Notes: a model not told the origin generated them from the letters alone. Shown: positions 17,862-28,189, counted from the stretch's first letter. The stretch is 64,000 bases of DNA from Cohaesibacter sp. (GCA_025800145.1 JAOXSH010000005.1:62001-126000), one strand, 5' to 3'. Translations and numbers: made by a program.

Positions 17862-17885
17862 GACGTAAACTCATAAATCTGGTGC
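17861..17885 (+). repeat. Dispersed repeat, family 3 (ACGTAAACTCATAAATCTG)
   Basis: Matches the reverse complement of 51912-51936 in 23 of 25 bases. It begins at the last base of the sugar kinase stop codon. It may be the end of an IS or MITE. Confidence 0.5.
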
Positions 17886-17902
17886 ATTTGGCGCTTAAAT
17901 GG

Positions 17903-17916
17903 CCGATTTAAAAGTC
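17903..17916 (-). repeat. Dispersed repeat, family 2 (GACTTTTAAATCGG on minus strand)
   Basis: Same word on the plus strand at 31609, 47926 and 51400, and a shorter copy at 63834. All copies are intergenic. It is followed by a small hairpin TGAGAC/GTCTCA (17923-17940) between the convergent kinase and LysR genes. Confidence 0.55.
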
Positions 17917-17937
17917 ACTTTCTGAGACTTTTGGGTC

Positions 17938-18846
17938 TCATATCCAGCCCTTTTGCTCTTCCAGTGCTGCAATGATTTGCTCAATGAATTTTTGGGCGGC
18001 AAGGGGCATGAGATTATGCGTTGAGGCCACAATATTGATATAGCCTGTTGTCAATTCGCTGGAAGCAATAGGCACCAATTTATAGCCAAGCCGATTATAA
18101 GCTTGTTGCTCATCTGGCAGGGGCAGACAGAAAGCAATTCTGGATGTCATACAGGCCGCCAAATGGGGCAAGGGATCGGCGCATTCCAGTTTCTCATATA
18201 AATCGATGCCCAATTTCTCGCAGGCCGCATCCAGTTTTTTGCGCAATTCCGTATGGTGTTCGGGCTTAATAATGGCGTGATCAATCAAATCATAAAGCAT
18301 CAAACCATTCTTATTGCGAATGGGTGCGCCATTGGGCAAAGCGGCATGGATTTTGGTTTCACAGGCATGAATGACTTGCAGATTTTTGGTCAGAATGGGC
18401 TGATAAAAAAGCGCAAAGTCAATCTGGTTGCGCTCCAATGCCAATTCCAGCTGGTCTTGTTGCACAACATGCAGGCAAAAAGACACATGAGAGTGATCCG
18501 CCTGATAGCTGGCAATTTGCTGATGGAGAAAGCTCTGGCCCAAATCGGCACTGATGCCGATGCGTACCATGCCGGTGCGCAGGCCCTTGATATCGCTGAT
18601 CTGGGATTTCAGCTTGTCAAAGCCAATTAATTGCCTATGGGCAAATTGATAGAATAATTCCCCTTCAATGGATAGGCGCACACCCTTGGTCAGACGATCA
18701 AAAATTTGGATGCCAAGATCCAGCTCCAAAGACTGAATATGGCGGTTCAGAGCAGAGGGCGAAATGGCCAGATTTTCAGCCGCCCCGCGAATTGAGCCGG
18801 TCTCTGCAATGGCTTTTACATATTTAAATGATTGCAAATGGCGCAT
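17938..18846 (-). CDS. LysR-family transcriptional regulator, divergent from the urea operon
   Basis: 302 residues. Winged helix-turn-helix at the N-terminus: MRHLQSFKYVKAIAETGSIRGAAENLAISPSALNRHIQSLE. The effector domain starts near residue 90 (GMVRIGISADLGQSFLHQQI). AAGGGG precedes the ATG. LysR proteins usually control the divergent unit, here the urea transport/urease operon 187 bases away, so a nitrogen-related role is inferred. I see no clear T-N11-A palindrome in the gap. Confidence 0.88.
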   Translation of the reverse strand: MRHLQSFKYVKAIAETGSIRGAAENLAISPSALNRHIQSLELDLGIQIFDRLTKGVRLSIEGELFYQFAHRQLIGFDKLKSQISDIKGLRTGMVRIGISADLGQSFLHQQIASYQADHSHVSFCLHVVQQDQLELALERNQIDFALFYQPILTKNLQVIHACETKIHAALPNGAPIRNKNGLMLYDLIDHAIIKPEHHTELRKKLDAACEKLGIDLYEKLECADPLPHLAACMTSRIAFCLPLPDEQQAYNRLGYKLVPIASSELTTGYINIVASTHNLMPLAAQKFIEQIIAALEEQKGWI

Positions 18847-19032
18847 GAAAGCCCCTTATTTTCTATCAATTTAAGTCAAGCGGTGCAAGAAATGCAACAC
18901 TCATCTGAAATATTTGAGGCAGACTGCATCATAGAAGCCGATTAGCCTGTGTTTAGAGCCGCTTTGCACATGGATTGCGGTTCCCAAAATAATGAGGCGC
19001 CCTCCTCCCGCGCCGCCTTTCACAGGGGATAT

Positions 19033-20298
19033 ATGATGAAAAGATTACTGCTTGCCACAGCGCTGAGCGCTGTTGCCACCTGCTCTGCCATGGCCGATAT
19101 CAAGGTCGGGATTTTGCATTCTCTATCTGGCACCATGGCCATTTCAGAAACCACCTTGAAAGACACCATGCTGATGCTGATTGAGCAGCAAAATGCCAAA
19201 GGTGGCTTGAACGGAGAAAAATTGGTGCCGGTGGTGGTGGATCCGGCCTCAGACTGGCCTTTATTTGCCGAAAAAGCTCGCGAATTGCTCAGTGTTGAAA
19301 AAGTGGATGTCATTTTCGGCAATTGGACCTCTGTTTCGCGCAAGTCCGTGTTGCCAGTAATTGAGGAATTGAACGGTCTGCTCTTTTATCCGGTGCAATA
19401 TGAAGGCGAAGAAAGTTCCAAAAATGTCTTTTATACCGGCGCGGCCCCCAATCAGCAGGCCATTCCGGCAACGGATTATTATCTGGAAGAGCTGGGCGTT
19501 GAGAAATTTGCCTTGCTTGGCACCGATTATGTCTATCCGCGCACAACCAATAAAATTTTGGAGCAATATCTGAAAGATAAAGGCATTGCGGCAGAGGATA
19601 TCTTTGTCAATTACACGCCTTTTGGCCATTCGGACTGGTCCAAAATTGTCGCAGATGTCGTTGCCCTTGGTGCCGATGGCAAAAAGGTTGGGGTGATCTC
19701 CACCATCAATGGCGATGCCAATATCGGCTTTTATAAGGAATTGGCCGCCGCTGGTGTTTCTGCCGATGATATTCCGGTTGTGGCTTTCTCGGTTGGTGAA
19801 GAAGAATTGGCCGGGCTGGATACCAAAAATCTGGTTGGACATTTGGCAGCATGGAATTATTTCCAATCCGCAGAAGGTGAAGCCAATGCCGACTTCATCA
19901 AGACATGGAAGGCCAAAATGGGCGAAAAACGGGTCACCAATGATCCAATGGAAGCCCATTATATCGGCTTTAACATGTGGGTGAATGCGGTCAAAGCAGC
20001 TGGCAGCACAGAGGTTGATAAGGTACGGGCGGCCATGTATGGCCAGAAATTTCCCAATCTGACCGGCGGTATGGCCGAAATGTTGCCCAATCATCATTTG
20101 GCAAAGCCGGTTCTGATCGGAGAAATTCAGGAGGATGGCCAATTTGACATTATCAGCCAGACCAAGGAAGTGCCGGGCGATGCCTGGACCGATTATTTGC
20201 CAGACTCCGCTGTTTTAAAGTCAGATTGGAAAGATCTGGGCTGCGGCATGTATAACACGCAAACCAAGACCTGCGTGCAGCTGAAATCCAACTATTAA
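19033..20298 (+). CDS. urtA: Urea ABC transporter, periplasmic urea-binding protein UrtA
   Basis: 421 residues with signal peptide MKRLLLATALSAVATCSAMA. The mature start DIKVGILHSLSGTMAISETTLKD and FYPVQYEGEESSKNVFYTGAAPNQQAIPA are characteristic of UrtA. Family 5-type solute-binding protein that captures urea at low concentration. AGGGG precedes two ATGs at 19033 and 19036; either may be used. First gene of the urtABCDE-ureDABCEFG operon. A strong hairpin directly after it probably trims the downstream message so that the binding protein is made in excess. Confidence 0.95.
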   Translation: MMKRLLLATALSAVATCSAMADIKVGILHSLSGTMAISETTLKDTMLMLIEQQNAKGGLNGEKLVPVVVDPASDWPLFAEKARELLSVEKVDVIFGNWTSVSRKSVLPVIEELNGLLFYPVQYEGEESSKNVFYTGAAPNQQAIPATDYYLEELGVEKFALLGTDYVYPRTTNKILEQYLKDKGIAAEDIFVNYTPFGHSDWSKIVADVVALGADGKKVGVISTINGDANIGFYKELAAAGVSADDIPVVAFSVGEEELAGLDTKNLVGHLAAWNYFQSAEGEANADFIKTWKAKMGEKRVTNDPMEAHYIGFNMWVNAVKAAGSTEVDKVRAAMYGQKFPNLTGGMAEMLPNHHLAKPVLIGEIQEDGQFDIISQTKEVPGDAWTDYLPDSAVLKSDWKDLGCGMYNTQTKTCVQLKSNY

Positions 20299-20317
20299 GC
20301 ACTCTTGTTGTCAACAG

Positions 20318-20344
20318 ACAGGGGGCGTTGCGCCCCCTGTTTTC
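20318..20344 (+). terminator. Hairpin between urtA and urtB (attenuator/partial terminator)
   Basis: Arms ACAGGGGGCG and CGCCCCCTGT with a three-base loop, followed by TTTTC. Strong enough for partial termination, and stabilises the upstream urtA message. Confidence 0.7.
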
Positions 20345-20374
20345 AGCAAAGCTGTTTCAAGGAAAGCTGTTTTA

Positions 20375-22384
20375 ATGCCTCGCATTGTCCCTGCCTTTTT
20401 TATGTGTTTTTTGCTGGCCCTCATCGGGGTGCAGGCTGTGGCACATGCGCAATCCTCTTCTCAACCTTCCTCCCAATCCTCCTCCTCTCTACTCCCTTCT
20501 TTTCAGGCTGTGGTGCAAGAGCATTTTGCGCAGATTAAACGCGGATCTGTAAAAACGGCTCAGCCAGTGATTGAGGCCATTCAGGCCAGCCAAAGCCCTG
20601 TTGCCAATGATTTTTTGCAAAAATGGCAGGCCAAGGCCCTTTGGTATCGCAAGGCGGACAATCGTCTGGTGAGCGTAAAGAGCGACGATAAAAAGCGCTA
20701 TCATTTGTTCGATTTGGAAACAGGCCAAAAGATTGGCGAAGCTGACAAGAAAGAAATCAAACAAATCAAGCCCAATTCGGGCTTGCGGGCCCTGTTGGGG
20801 GCCGCTCTTGCGCCATCACATTTGGCCAGTGACAGGCGCTCTGTGCGCCGGGCCAGCCTTGATGTTTTGGCGCGCGATCCAAAAGCCGCGCATTTGCAGC
20901 CCTTACGCCTTGCTCTTGGAAAGGAGAGTGATGCGGCTTTAAAGGCCCGCATGATGCGACTGGAGCGCCTGCTAACCATGCAATATGGCGCGGATGATGG
21001 GCAAAGAGTGGCGGCCATTAAAAGCTTTTCCGGGGATTTGGGGCTGGATGTGCGCGCCCGCCTCAATCCAATACTCACAACCCGATTGATTGTCTCTCAA
21101 GGCGATGTGCCAAGTGGCAATTTTGCCCAAGAATTAAAACCGGGCGAGAGTGAGCGCTTGCCCAAAGAAAAAGCCTATGCCATGCTGGTGGCCAAGGGAT
21201 GGGCACTGGCTGATCTGTCTGAGCGTGAAAAGAAACAAGTCCTTGAAGCCAATATTATCGATGGCCGCATCGCTGATATAGCGCTCAAAGATCTGGCCAG
21301 CCAAGAGGCACGGGAGCGTGCTTATCTGGCCCTTGTCAAAGCGGGCAAGGCCCTGCCGGATCCAAGTGAAGCGGATATCGCTGCGGCGCTACAAAAGGCG
21401 CGTTTTTATGCTCTTTATGAGGAATCATCGACAGAGGTGGTGAAGGCAGCGCGCGAAACCCTTTCCAGCATAGACTTGCGTGTTAAAATCTCGCAAGCCA
21501 TTGATTTGTTTCTCGATGGTCTGTCTTTGGCCTCGATCTTCTTTTTGGCTGCCATTGGCCTTGCCATCACCTTTGGCGTGATGGGAGTGATCAATATGGC
21601 CCATGGTGAATTTATCATGCTGGGGGCTTATACGGGCTATGTGGTGCAGCAAATCATCACCAATTACACCCTATCCATTCTTGTGGCCATTCCGGCGGCT
21701 TTTCTGGTGACATTCATCGCCGGCATTGCCATGGAACGCCTGATCATTCGCCATTTATATCATCGCCCTCTTGAAACCTTGCTGGCCACCTTTGGCGTCT
21801 CGATTGCCTTGCAGCAAGTGGCAAAGAACAGTTTTGGCACCCAAGCCCGCCCCCTCACCGCTCCTGATTGGCTGGACGGGGCGCTGGTTATCAATGATGT
21901 GATTTCGATTAGCTGGATTCGGGTGGCCATTTTTGCGCTCTCCTTGCTGTTTTTTGCCATGCTCTGGTTCACCCTGAACAAGACACGTCTTGGCCTTGAA
22001 ACCCGTGCCGTGACGCAAAATCCGCGCATGGCGGCCTCGATGGGCATCAATCCTGACCGGATCAATATGCTTACATTCGGCCTTGGCTCTGGCATTGCAG
22101 GCATTGCCGGGGTGGCGATCGGCCTGTTTGCCAAAGTCACATCCGAGCTTGGCTCGGACTATATCGTGCAATCTTTTATGACTGTGGTGGTCGGCGGTGT
22201 TGGCAATATTTGGGGCACGCTGGCCGGAGCCACCATGATTGGCTTTTTGCAAAAGAGCATTGAATGGTTCAACCCGTCCAACACGTTGGCGGCCCAAACC
22301 TTCATGATCATCTTCATCATCATTTTCATTCAGTTCAGACCCAGAGGCATTATCGCGCTTAAAGGTCGGGCGGCAGGAGATTAA
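20375..22384 (+). CDS. urtB: Urea ABC transporter permease UrtB with long N-terminal periplasmic domain
   Basis: 669 residues. Signal sequence MPRIVPAFFMCFLLALIGVQAVAHA, then about 340 mostly helical residues outside the membrane (HEAT-like, e.g. RRSVRRASLDVLARDPKAAHLQ). A LivH-type permease with some eight helices starts near residue 368 (SQAIDLFLDGLSLASIFFLAAIGLAITFGVMGVINMAHGEFIMLGAYTGY). UrtB proteins of alphaproteobacteria often carry this extension; this one is at the long end. Forms the channel with UrtC. Confidence 0.93.
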   Translation: MPRIVPAFFMCFLLALIGVQAVAHAQSSSQPSSQSSSSLLPSFQAVVQEHFAQIKRGSVKTAQPVIEAIQASQSPVANDFLQKWQAKALWYRKADNRLVSVKSDDKKRYHLFDLETGQKIGEADKKEIKQIKPNSGLRALLGAALAPSHLASDRRSVRRASLDVLARDPKAAHLQPLRLALGKESDAALKARMMRLERLLTMQYGADDGQRVAAIKSFSGDLGLDVRARLNPILTTRLIVSQGDVPSGNFAQELKPGESERLPKEKAYAMLVAKGWALADLSEREKKQVLEANIIDGRIADIALKDLASQEARERAYLALVKAGKALPDPSEADIAAALQKARFYALYEESSTEVVKAARETLSSIDLRVKISQAIDLFLDGLSLASIFFLAAIGLAITFGVMGVINMAHGEFIMLGAYTGYVVQQIITNYTLSILVAIPAAFLVTFIAGIAMERLIIRHLYHRPLETLLATFGVSIALQQVAKNSFGTQARPLTAPDWLDGALVINDVISISWIRVAIFALSLLFFAMLWFTLNKTRLGLETRAVTQNPRMAASMGINPDRINMLTFGLGSGIAGIAGVAIGLFAKVTSELGSDYIVQSFMTVVVGGVGNIWGTLAGATMIGFLQKSIEWFNPSNTLAAQTFMIIFIIIFIQFRPRGIIALKGRAAGD

Positions 22385-22387
22385 CCC

Positions 22388-23566
22388 ATGAAGGGACCAC
22401 TGACCCTATTCTTGCTGAAACATCCCAGCGCCTTGATTTTCCTGTCCATTTTGGCCCTCTTCACGCTTTTGGTGTCACTGGGCAGCGAGGCCCTTGGCTC
22501 TGGCTTTATTTCCACCTCTTTTATCAAGACATTGGGCAAAACCCTGTGTTTTTGCCTGATTGCCATCGCCATGGATCTGGTATGGGGCTATTGCGGCATT
22601 TTGAGCCTTGGGCATTTCGCCTTTTTCGGGCTGGGTGGCTATATGATTGGCATGTGGCTGATGTATGAGCGCACCCGCCTGATTGTGGTGGAGGCAGCGC
22701 AACAGGCGCCCTTGCCTCTGAGTGCTCAGGAAATTCAGGATGCCATCGGCACGCAGATTTTTGGTGTCGTCGGCGGGGCTGATTTTCCGCTCATTTGGGG
22801 CTTTTCGCATCTGCTGTCCGTTCAGCTTTTGTTGATTCTTCTGGTGCCGGGGCTGCTGGCGCTGATCTTTGGCTGGCTGGCTTTTCGCTCCCGTGTCACG
22901 GGGGTGTATCTCTCCATTCTCACCCAAGCCATGACTTTGGCATTGTCGCTCTATCTGTTTCAAAATGACAGCGGCTTGCGCGGCAATAATGGGCTGTCCG
23001 GTTTGCAAAATCTGCCCGGACATGAGCAAACTCCCCAAGCACTGATTTCGCTCTGGTTCTTCTGGGCTTCGGCCTTTGCCCTTGGTCTTGGCTATTTGCT
23101 GCTCAAGCTGATTGTGGAGAGCAAAATGGGCAATGTCATTCGCGCCATTCGCGATGATGAAGCCCGCGTGCGTTTTCTCGGCTATCATGTTGAAACATAT
23201 AAGCTGTTTATTTTTACACTGACCGCAATCCTCGCGGCCATTGCCGGGGCGCTCTATTATCCGCAGGCTGGTATCATCAATCCGGCAGAAATGGCCCCCA
23301 TTGCCTCCATCTATCTGGCGGTGTGGGTGGCCATTGGCGGGCGCGGGCGGCTCTATGGAGCGGTGATTGGCGCGGCCTTTGTCTCGCTTCTCTCTAGCTG
23401 GTTCACCGGTGGGCAGGCGCCCGATATCGCGCTTGGTTCTTACAGCATCAAATGGGTGGATTGGTGGCAAGTGTTGCTGGGCGTCAGTTTTGTGGCTGTC
23501 ACGCTCTATGCGCCCAAAGGCATTGGCGGCCTGTTTGATCATTTTGACAAAGGAGCAGAAAAATGA
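22388..23566 (+). CDS. urtC: Urea ABC transporter permease UrtC
   Basis: 392 residues, LivM-type permease with about nine membrane segments. GNVIRAIRDDEARVRFLGYHVETYKL is the ATPase-contact loop, and AIAMDLVWGYCGILSLGHFAFFGLGGYMIGMWLM is typical of UrtC. Starts three bases after urtB and overlaps urtD by four bases (ATGA). Partners UrtB in the inner membrane. Confidence 0.94.
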   Translation: MKGPLTLFLLKHPSALIFLSILALFTLLVSLGSEALGSGFISTSFIKTLGKTLCFCLIAIAMDLVWGYCGILSLGHFAFFGLGGYMIGMWLMYERTRLIVVEAAQQAPLPLSAQEIQDAIGTQIFGVVGGADFPLIWGFSHLLSVQLLLILLVPGLLALIFGWLAFRSRVTGVYLSILTQAMTLALSLYLFQNDSGLRGNNGLSGLQNLPGHEQTPQALISLWFFWASAFALGLGYLLLKLIVESKMGNVIRAIRDDEARVRFLGYHVETYKLFIFTLTAILAAIAGALYYPQAGIINPAEMAPIASIYLAVWVAIGGRGRLYGAVIGAAFVSLLSSWFTGGQAPDIALGSYSIKWVDWWQVLLGVSFVAVTLYAPKGIGGLFDHFDKGAEK

Positions 23567-24306
23567 GCGGCGCTCTTTTGGAAGTGGACGGCGTGTCTGT
23601 CAGTTTTGATGGCTTTAAAGCCATCAACGCCCTTTCCTTCAACATTTACAAAGGCGAATTGCGGGCCATCATTGGTCCCAATGGCGCGGGCAAAACCACC
23701 TTCATGGATATCATCACAGGCAAAACGCGCCCCGATGAGGGAGACGTGCGCTGGGGCGAGGACAATATTAGCCTGCTCAACAAATCAGAAAGCGATATTG
23801 CCTGCCTTGGCATTGGCCGAAAGTTTCAAAAACCCACTGTGTTTGAGGATCAGTCGGTAAAGGACAATCTGACTATGGCGCTCAAGAATAAACGCTCGCC
23901 CTTGGCGGTGCTGTTTTATCAACGCAATGACGAGGATCAGCAAAAGGTGGCCGAGCTGGCCGCTGATATTGGTCTCTTAGAGCAATTGGCGCGCCGGGCG
24001 GGGGATTTGAGCCATGGGCAAAAGCAATGGCTGGAAATTGGCATGTTATTGGCTCAAGATCCGCAGCTTTTGCTGGTGGATGAGCCTGCGGCTGGCATGA
24101 CGGTGGACGAGCGCAATCACACGGTTGCTTTGCTTAAAAAGGCCGCCAAAAGCCGTGCTGTCGTGGTGGTGGAGCATGACATGGACTTCATTCGCAATTT
24201 GGAGTGCAAGGTCATTGTTTTGCATGAGGGATCGGTGCTGGCAGAGGGCAGTCTTGATCATGTGACCAAAGACCAGACGGTCGTGGATGTATATTTGGGG
24301 CGCTAG
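23563..24306 (+). CDS. urtD: Urea ABC transporter ATPase UrtD
   Basis: 247 residues, LivG-type. Walker A GPNGAGKTT, Q-loop in GRKFQKPTVFEDQ, signature DLSHGQKQWLEIGMLLAQ (LSHGQ, usual for UrtD), Walker B LLLVDEPAAGMT, switch histidine in VVVEHDMDF. Supplies energy for urea import together with UrtE. Confidence 0.94.
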   Translation: MSGALLEVDGVSVSFDGFKAINALSFNIYKGELRAIIGPNGAGKTTFMDIITGKTRPDEGDVRWGEDNISLLNKSESDIACLGIGRKFQKPTVFEDQSVKDNLTMALKNKRSPLAVLFYQRNDEDQQKVAELAADIGLLEQLARRAGDLSHGQKQWLEIGMLLAQDPQLLLVDEPAAGMTVDERNHTVALLKKAAKSRAVVVVEHDMDFIRNLECKVIVLHEGSVLAEGSLDHVTKDQTVVDVYLGR

Positions 24307-24309
24307 AAC

Positions 24310-25005
24310 ATGTTGGATTTAAAAGGCATCACTCTTCATTATGGTCAAAGCCAGATCTTGCATGGCGTTGATTTACAAGCCGAATGCGGCAAAATTACCT
24401 GTCTGATGGGCACCAATGGCGTGGGCAAAACAAGCTTGCTAAAGGTGATTTCCGGCACTCATAACCAATCTGCCGGCCGTTATCATCTGGATGGTGTGGA
24501 GCAAGGCAAACAACCCGCGCACAAGCTTGCCAAGCGCGGGGTTGGCTATGTGCCACAGGGGCGCGATATCTTTGCTTTGTTGACCGTGCGCGAGAATATG
24601 GAAATCGGCTTTGCCTGTCTGGACAAGAGCGACCGGCGGTTGCCGGAAGAAATGTTCGAATTATTTCCGGTGCTCAAAGATATGCAAAATCGCCGCGGTG
24701 GTGATTTGTCCGGCGGCCAACAACAACAATTGGCCATTGCCAGAGCCTTGATCACAAAGCCGAAATTGCTGTTGTTGGATGAGCCGACAGAGGGCATTCA
24801 GCCCAATATTATCCAGCAAATAGGCCGGGTTATCTCGTTTTTGAAAGATCAGGGCGATATGGCCATTTTGCTGGTCGAGCAATATTTCGACTTTGCTTAT
24901 GGGCTGGCGGATCATTTCTATGCCATGCGGCGCGGGGAAATCATTCTGGATGCCGCCAAGGATAAAGTGGCGCGCAAGGCCGTTTTGGCCACTTTGAGCG
25001 TTTAG
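24310..25005 (+). CDS. urtE: Urea ABC transporter ATPase UrtE
   Basis: 231 residues, LivF-type. Walker A GTNGVGKTS, signature LSGGQQQQLAIARAL, Walker B LLLLDEPTEGIQPNI. Q-GRDIFALLTVRENMEIG is the usual UrtE Q-loop region. Fourth transporter gene after the binding protein, followed after eight bases by ureD. Import and hydrolysis of urea are thus in one transcript. Confidence 0.94.
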   Translation: MLDLKGITLHYGQSQILHGVDLQAECGKITCLMGTNGVGKTSLLKVISGTHNQSAGRYHLDGVEQGKQPAHKLAKRGVGYVPQGRDIFALLTVRENMEIGFACLDKSDRRLPEEMFELFPVLKDMQNRRGGDLSGGQQQQLAIARALITKPKLLLLDEPTEGIQPNIIQQIGRVISFLKDQGDMAILLVEQYFDFAYGLADHFYAMRRGEIILDAAKDKVARKAVLATLSV

Positions 25006-25013
25006 GGGGCGAG

Positions 25014-25841
25014 ATGTTTAAATCAGCCCCCCTCCCCCCTTCAACCAGATTACAAAGGGCCAAAGGCCGCGCCCATCTTGGCTTTGCAATGCGCCATGGC
25101 AAAACAATTCTGCGCGATTTGCATCAGTCCGGCTGTATCAAGGCTTTGCTGCCGCGCAATCATGCCAGTCGTCTGGATACGGTTTTCATCAATACCGCAG
25201 GCGGGGTCACGGGTGGCGACGATCTTGGCTATTCTGCCTCGTTAGAAACTGACAGCGAGCTATGCCTGACCACCCAAACGGCAGAGCGGATTTATAAAGC
25301 CTCTCATGGCACGGGACGCATAGCCACATCTTTTGATGTGGGCGAGCGGGCAAAGCTGGATTGGTTGCCACAAGAGACGATCCTTTTTGATGAGTGTGCG
25401 CTGGAGAGGCATCTTGAGGTGGATATGTGTGCCTCTTCCTCTGTTTTGTTGCTTGAGCCGATCATTTTGGGTCGTCAGGCTATGGGAGAGCGCATAGAGC
25501 GCTGTTTCTTGTCCGATCAATGGCGCATTTGCCGCGATGGTAAGCTGGTTTATGCGGAGGCCCTGAAGCTTGTCGACCCTTTGGTTGCGACGGGGCGGGC
25601 CTGTTTTGGTGACAATCGCGCTTTTGCCACCTTGCTCTATATCGCCCCTGATGCTGAGGCGCGTTTGGAGCAAATGCGGCATTTGTTGACATGTGATGCG
25701 GTGCAGGCGGCTGCTAGCGCTTGGAATGGCTGTCTGGTGACCCGCTTCATTGCTCCTGATGCACTGTCTTTGCGCACGGCGCTTATCGCAACTCTTTCCC
25801 AATTTCGCGCTCATCCCCTGCCGCGCGTCTGGCATATGTAA
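25014..25841 (+). CDS. ureD: Urease accessory protein UreD
   Basis: 275 residues. Family hallmarks: LGFAMRHGKTILRDLHQSGCIKALLPR, NTAGGVTGGDDLGYSASLE, LTTQTAERIYKASHGTG, LDWLPQETILFDECALERH. UreD is the scaffold that, with UreF and UreG, delivers nickel to apo-urease. Positioned between the transporter genes and the structural genes as in many rhizobia. Confidence 0.94.
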   Translation: MFKSAPLPPSTRLQRAKGRAHLGFAMRHGKTILRDLHQSGCIKALLPRNHASRLDTVFINTAGGVTGGDDLGYSASLETDSELCLTTQTAERIYKASHGTGRIATSFDVGERAKLDWLPQETILFDECALERHLEVDMCASSSVLLLEPIILGRQAMGERIERCFLSDQWRICRDGKLVYAEALKLVDPLVATGRACFGDNRAFATLLYIAPDAEARLEQMRHLLTCDAVQAAASAWNGCLVTRFIAPDALSLRTALIATLSQFRAHPLPRVWHM

Positions 25842-25850
25842 GGATCTGTC

Positions 25851-26153
25851 ATGCAATTAACCCCACGAGAAAAAGACAAGCTATTGTTAAGCCTTGCGGC
25901 CATGGTTGCGCGCAATCGGCTGGAGCGCGGTGTCAAGCTCAATCATCCCGAAGCCATTGCCCTGATTACAGATTTTGTTGTGGAAGGGGCGCGCGATGGC
26001 AAAAGCGTTGCTCATTTGATGGAAGCAGGCGGCAAAGTTGTTTCTGCCGATCAATGTATGCCGGGCATTGCTGACATCATTCATGATGTACAAATCGAGG
26101 CTACATTCCCCGATGGCACCAAGCTTGTCACCGTTCACCACCCCATTCGATAG
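25851..26153 (+). CDS. ureA: Urease gamma subunit
   Basis: 100 residues, exactly the family length. [39 protein letters not shown] and VPDI-like [27 protein letters not shown] motifs. Smallest structural subunit of the (alpha-beta-gamma)3 urease. Confidence 0.96.
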   Translation: MQLTPREKDKLLLSLAAMVARNRLERGVKLNHPEAIALITDFVVEGARDGKSVAHLMEAGGKVVSADQCMPGIADIIHDVQIEATFPDGTKLVTVHHPIR

Positions 26154-26162
26154 GAGCCTTTG

Positions 26163-26468
26163 ATGATACCCGGAGAACTTTTCCCAAAAGAGGGTGATGT
26201 GGTGCTCAATGACGGCCAAAGCGTGCTGACATTGCGTGTCTCAAATCAAGGAGATCGGCCCATACAGGTTGGCAGCCATTATCACTTTGCCGAGACCAAT
26301 GCGGCGCTGGCGTTTGACCGTGCGGCGGCACGGGGTATGCGGCTGGATATTGCCGCAGGCACAGCGGTGCGTTTTGAACCGGGCCAAAGCCGCGATGTGG
26401 CCTTGATCCCGTTCCAGGGGGCGCGCGCCATTTTTGGCTTCAATCAGCACATTATGGGGGATTTATAA
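26163..26468 (+). CDS. ureB: Urease beta subunit
   Basis: 101 residues from the ATG at 26163, with AGGAG six bases upstream; a TTG one codon earlier is unlikely. [33 protein letters not shown] and [10 protein letters not shown] are diagnostic of UreB. Stop TAA overlaps the ureC ATG by one base (TAATG). Confidence 0.96.
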   Translation: MIPGELFPKEGDVVLNDGQSVLTLRVSNQGDRPIQVGSHYHFAETNAALAFDRAAARGMRLDIAAGTAVRFEPGQSRDVALIPFQGARAIFGFNQHIMGDL

Positions 26469-28177
26469 TGCCTGCAACGCTATCTTCTGCGGCTTATGCC
26501 GATATGTATGGCCCCACCACAGGCGACAAAGTGCGGTTGGCCGATACAGAGCTGATCATTGAGGTTGAAAAAGATCTGACCATGTATGGCGAAGAAGTCA
26601 AATTTGGCGGCGGCAAGGTCATTCGCGATGGCATGGGCCAGTCGCAAGTCACCCGCGCCCAAGGGGCCATGGACACCGTTATCACCAATGCCCTGATTGT
26701 TGATGTCCATGGCATTTACAAGGCCGATCTGGGGCTGAAAGGCGGCCTGATCCATGCCATTGGCAAAGCGGGCAATCCCGACACCCAGCCGGGCGTGGAC
26801 ATCATTATCGGGCCGGGAACTGAGATTATTGCGGGCGAGGGAAAAATCCTCACCGCTGGCGGTTTTGACAGCCATATCCATTTCATTTGCCCTCAACAAA
26901 TAGAGGATGCCCTGCATTCAGGCATCACCACCATGCTGGGGGGCGGCACGGGGCCTGCCCATGGCACATTAGCCACTACCTGCACGCCCGGGCCCTGGCA
27001 TTTGGGCCGAATGTTGCAAGCGCTTGATAATGTGCCGATGAATATTGGCCTGTCTGGCAAAGGCAATGCCAGCCAGCCAGCGGCGCTGGAGGAAATGGTC
27101 AAAGGCGGGGCTTGCGCCTTGAAATTGCACGAAGATTGGGGCACGACCCCTGCCGCCATTGATTGCTGCCTGTCTGTTGCCGATGCCATGGATGTGCAGG
27201 TGATGATTCATACAGACACGCTCAATGAAAGTGGTTTTGTTGAAAATACGGTGGCCGCCATGAAAGGGCGGACCATTCATGCCTTTCATACAGAAGGGGC
27301 TGGCGGTGGCCATGCGCCCGATATCATTAAGGTTTGCGGCGAGGAGCATGTCATTCCCAGTTCCACCAACCCCACCCGCCCCTATACGATAAACACCTTG
27401 GAAGAGCATCTCGATATGCTGATGGTCTGCCATCATCTGGATAAATCCATCCCCGAAGATGTGGCTTTTGCAGAATCGCGCATTCGAAAGGAAACCATCG
27501 CCGCCGAAGATATTTTGCATGATATGGGGGCGTTCAGCATCATTGCTTCAGACAGCCAAGCTATGGGCCGGGTCGGCGAAGTGGCGATCCGCACATGGCA
27601 AACCGCCCATAAAATGAAGGTGCAGCGGGGCCGTCTGGCGGAAGAAACGGGCGAGAATGACAATTTCCGCGTCAAACGCTATATCGCCAAATATACCATC
27701 AATCCGGCCATTGCCCATGGTCTTTCCAGCCATATTGGCAGCATTGAGTCGGGCAAACGGGCTGATCTTGTTTTGTGGTCGCCTGCCTTTTTTGGGGTGA
27801 AGCCGGAAATGGTCTTGCTGGGTGGCTCCATTGCGCTGGCCCAAATGGGCGATCCCAATGCGTCCATTCCCACTCCACAACCGGTCTATACGCGCCCGAT
27901 GTTTGGCACTATGGGGCGCGCGGTCGAGCAATCCTGCATTTCCTTTGTCTCACAAGCTGCGATTGATGAGGGGATTGGCGAGCGGCTTGGGCTGGCCAAG
28001 ACCACTTTGCCGGTCATCAATACACGTAAGATTGGCAAATCTTCAATGCTGCTCAATGACGCAAAACCCCATATTGAGGTCCACCCCGAAACCTATGAAG
28101 TGCGTGCCAATGGTGACTTGCTCACCTGCGAGCCAGCCTTGGAGCTTCCCATGGCCCAGCGCTATTTTCTCTTTTAA
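26468..28177 (+). CDS. ureC: Urease alpha subunit (catalytic)
   Basis: 569 residues, normal length. Nickel ligands in HIHFICPQ, the carbamylated lysine in [12 protein letters not shown], active-site histidine in MVCHHLD, and the mobile flap [20 protein letters not shown] are all present. Hydrolyses urea to ammonia and carbamate in the cytoplasm. No truncation or frameshift. Confidence 0.97.
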   Translation: MPATLSSAAYADMYGPTTGDKVRLADTELIIEVEKDLTMYGEEVKFGGGKVIRDGMGQSQVTRAQGAMDTVITNALIVDVHGIYKADLGLKGGLIHAIGKAGNPDTQPGVDIIIGPGTEIIAGEGKILTAGGFDSHIHFICPQQIEDALHSGITTMLGGGTGPAHGTLATTCTPGPWHLGRMLQALDNVPMNIGLSGKGNASQPAALEEMVKGGACALKLHEDWGTTPAAIDCCLSVADAMDVQVMIHTDTLNESGFVENTVAAMKGRTIHAFHTEGAGGGHAPDIIKVCGEEHVIPSSTNPTRPYTINTLEEHLDMLMVCHHLDKSIPEDVAFAESRIRKETIAAEDILHDMGAFSIIASDSQAMGRVGEVAIRTWQTAHKMKVQRGRLAEETGENDNFRVKRYIAKYTINPAIAHGLSSHIGSIESGKRADLVLWSPAFFGVKPEMVLLGGSIALAQMGDPNASIPTPQPVYTRPMFGTMGRAVEQSCISFVSQAAIDEGIGERLGLAKTTLPVINTRKIGKSSMLLNDAKPHIEVHPETYEVRANGDLLTCEPALELPMAQRYFLF

Positions 28178-28189
28178 GACAGGAGAGTG

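Noticed and set aside
18847..19032. Possible sigma-54/NtrC promoter before the urea operon
   Set aside because: Searched by eye for TGGCAC-N5-TTGC and GCAC..GTGC patterns and found none convincing.
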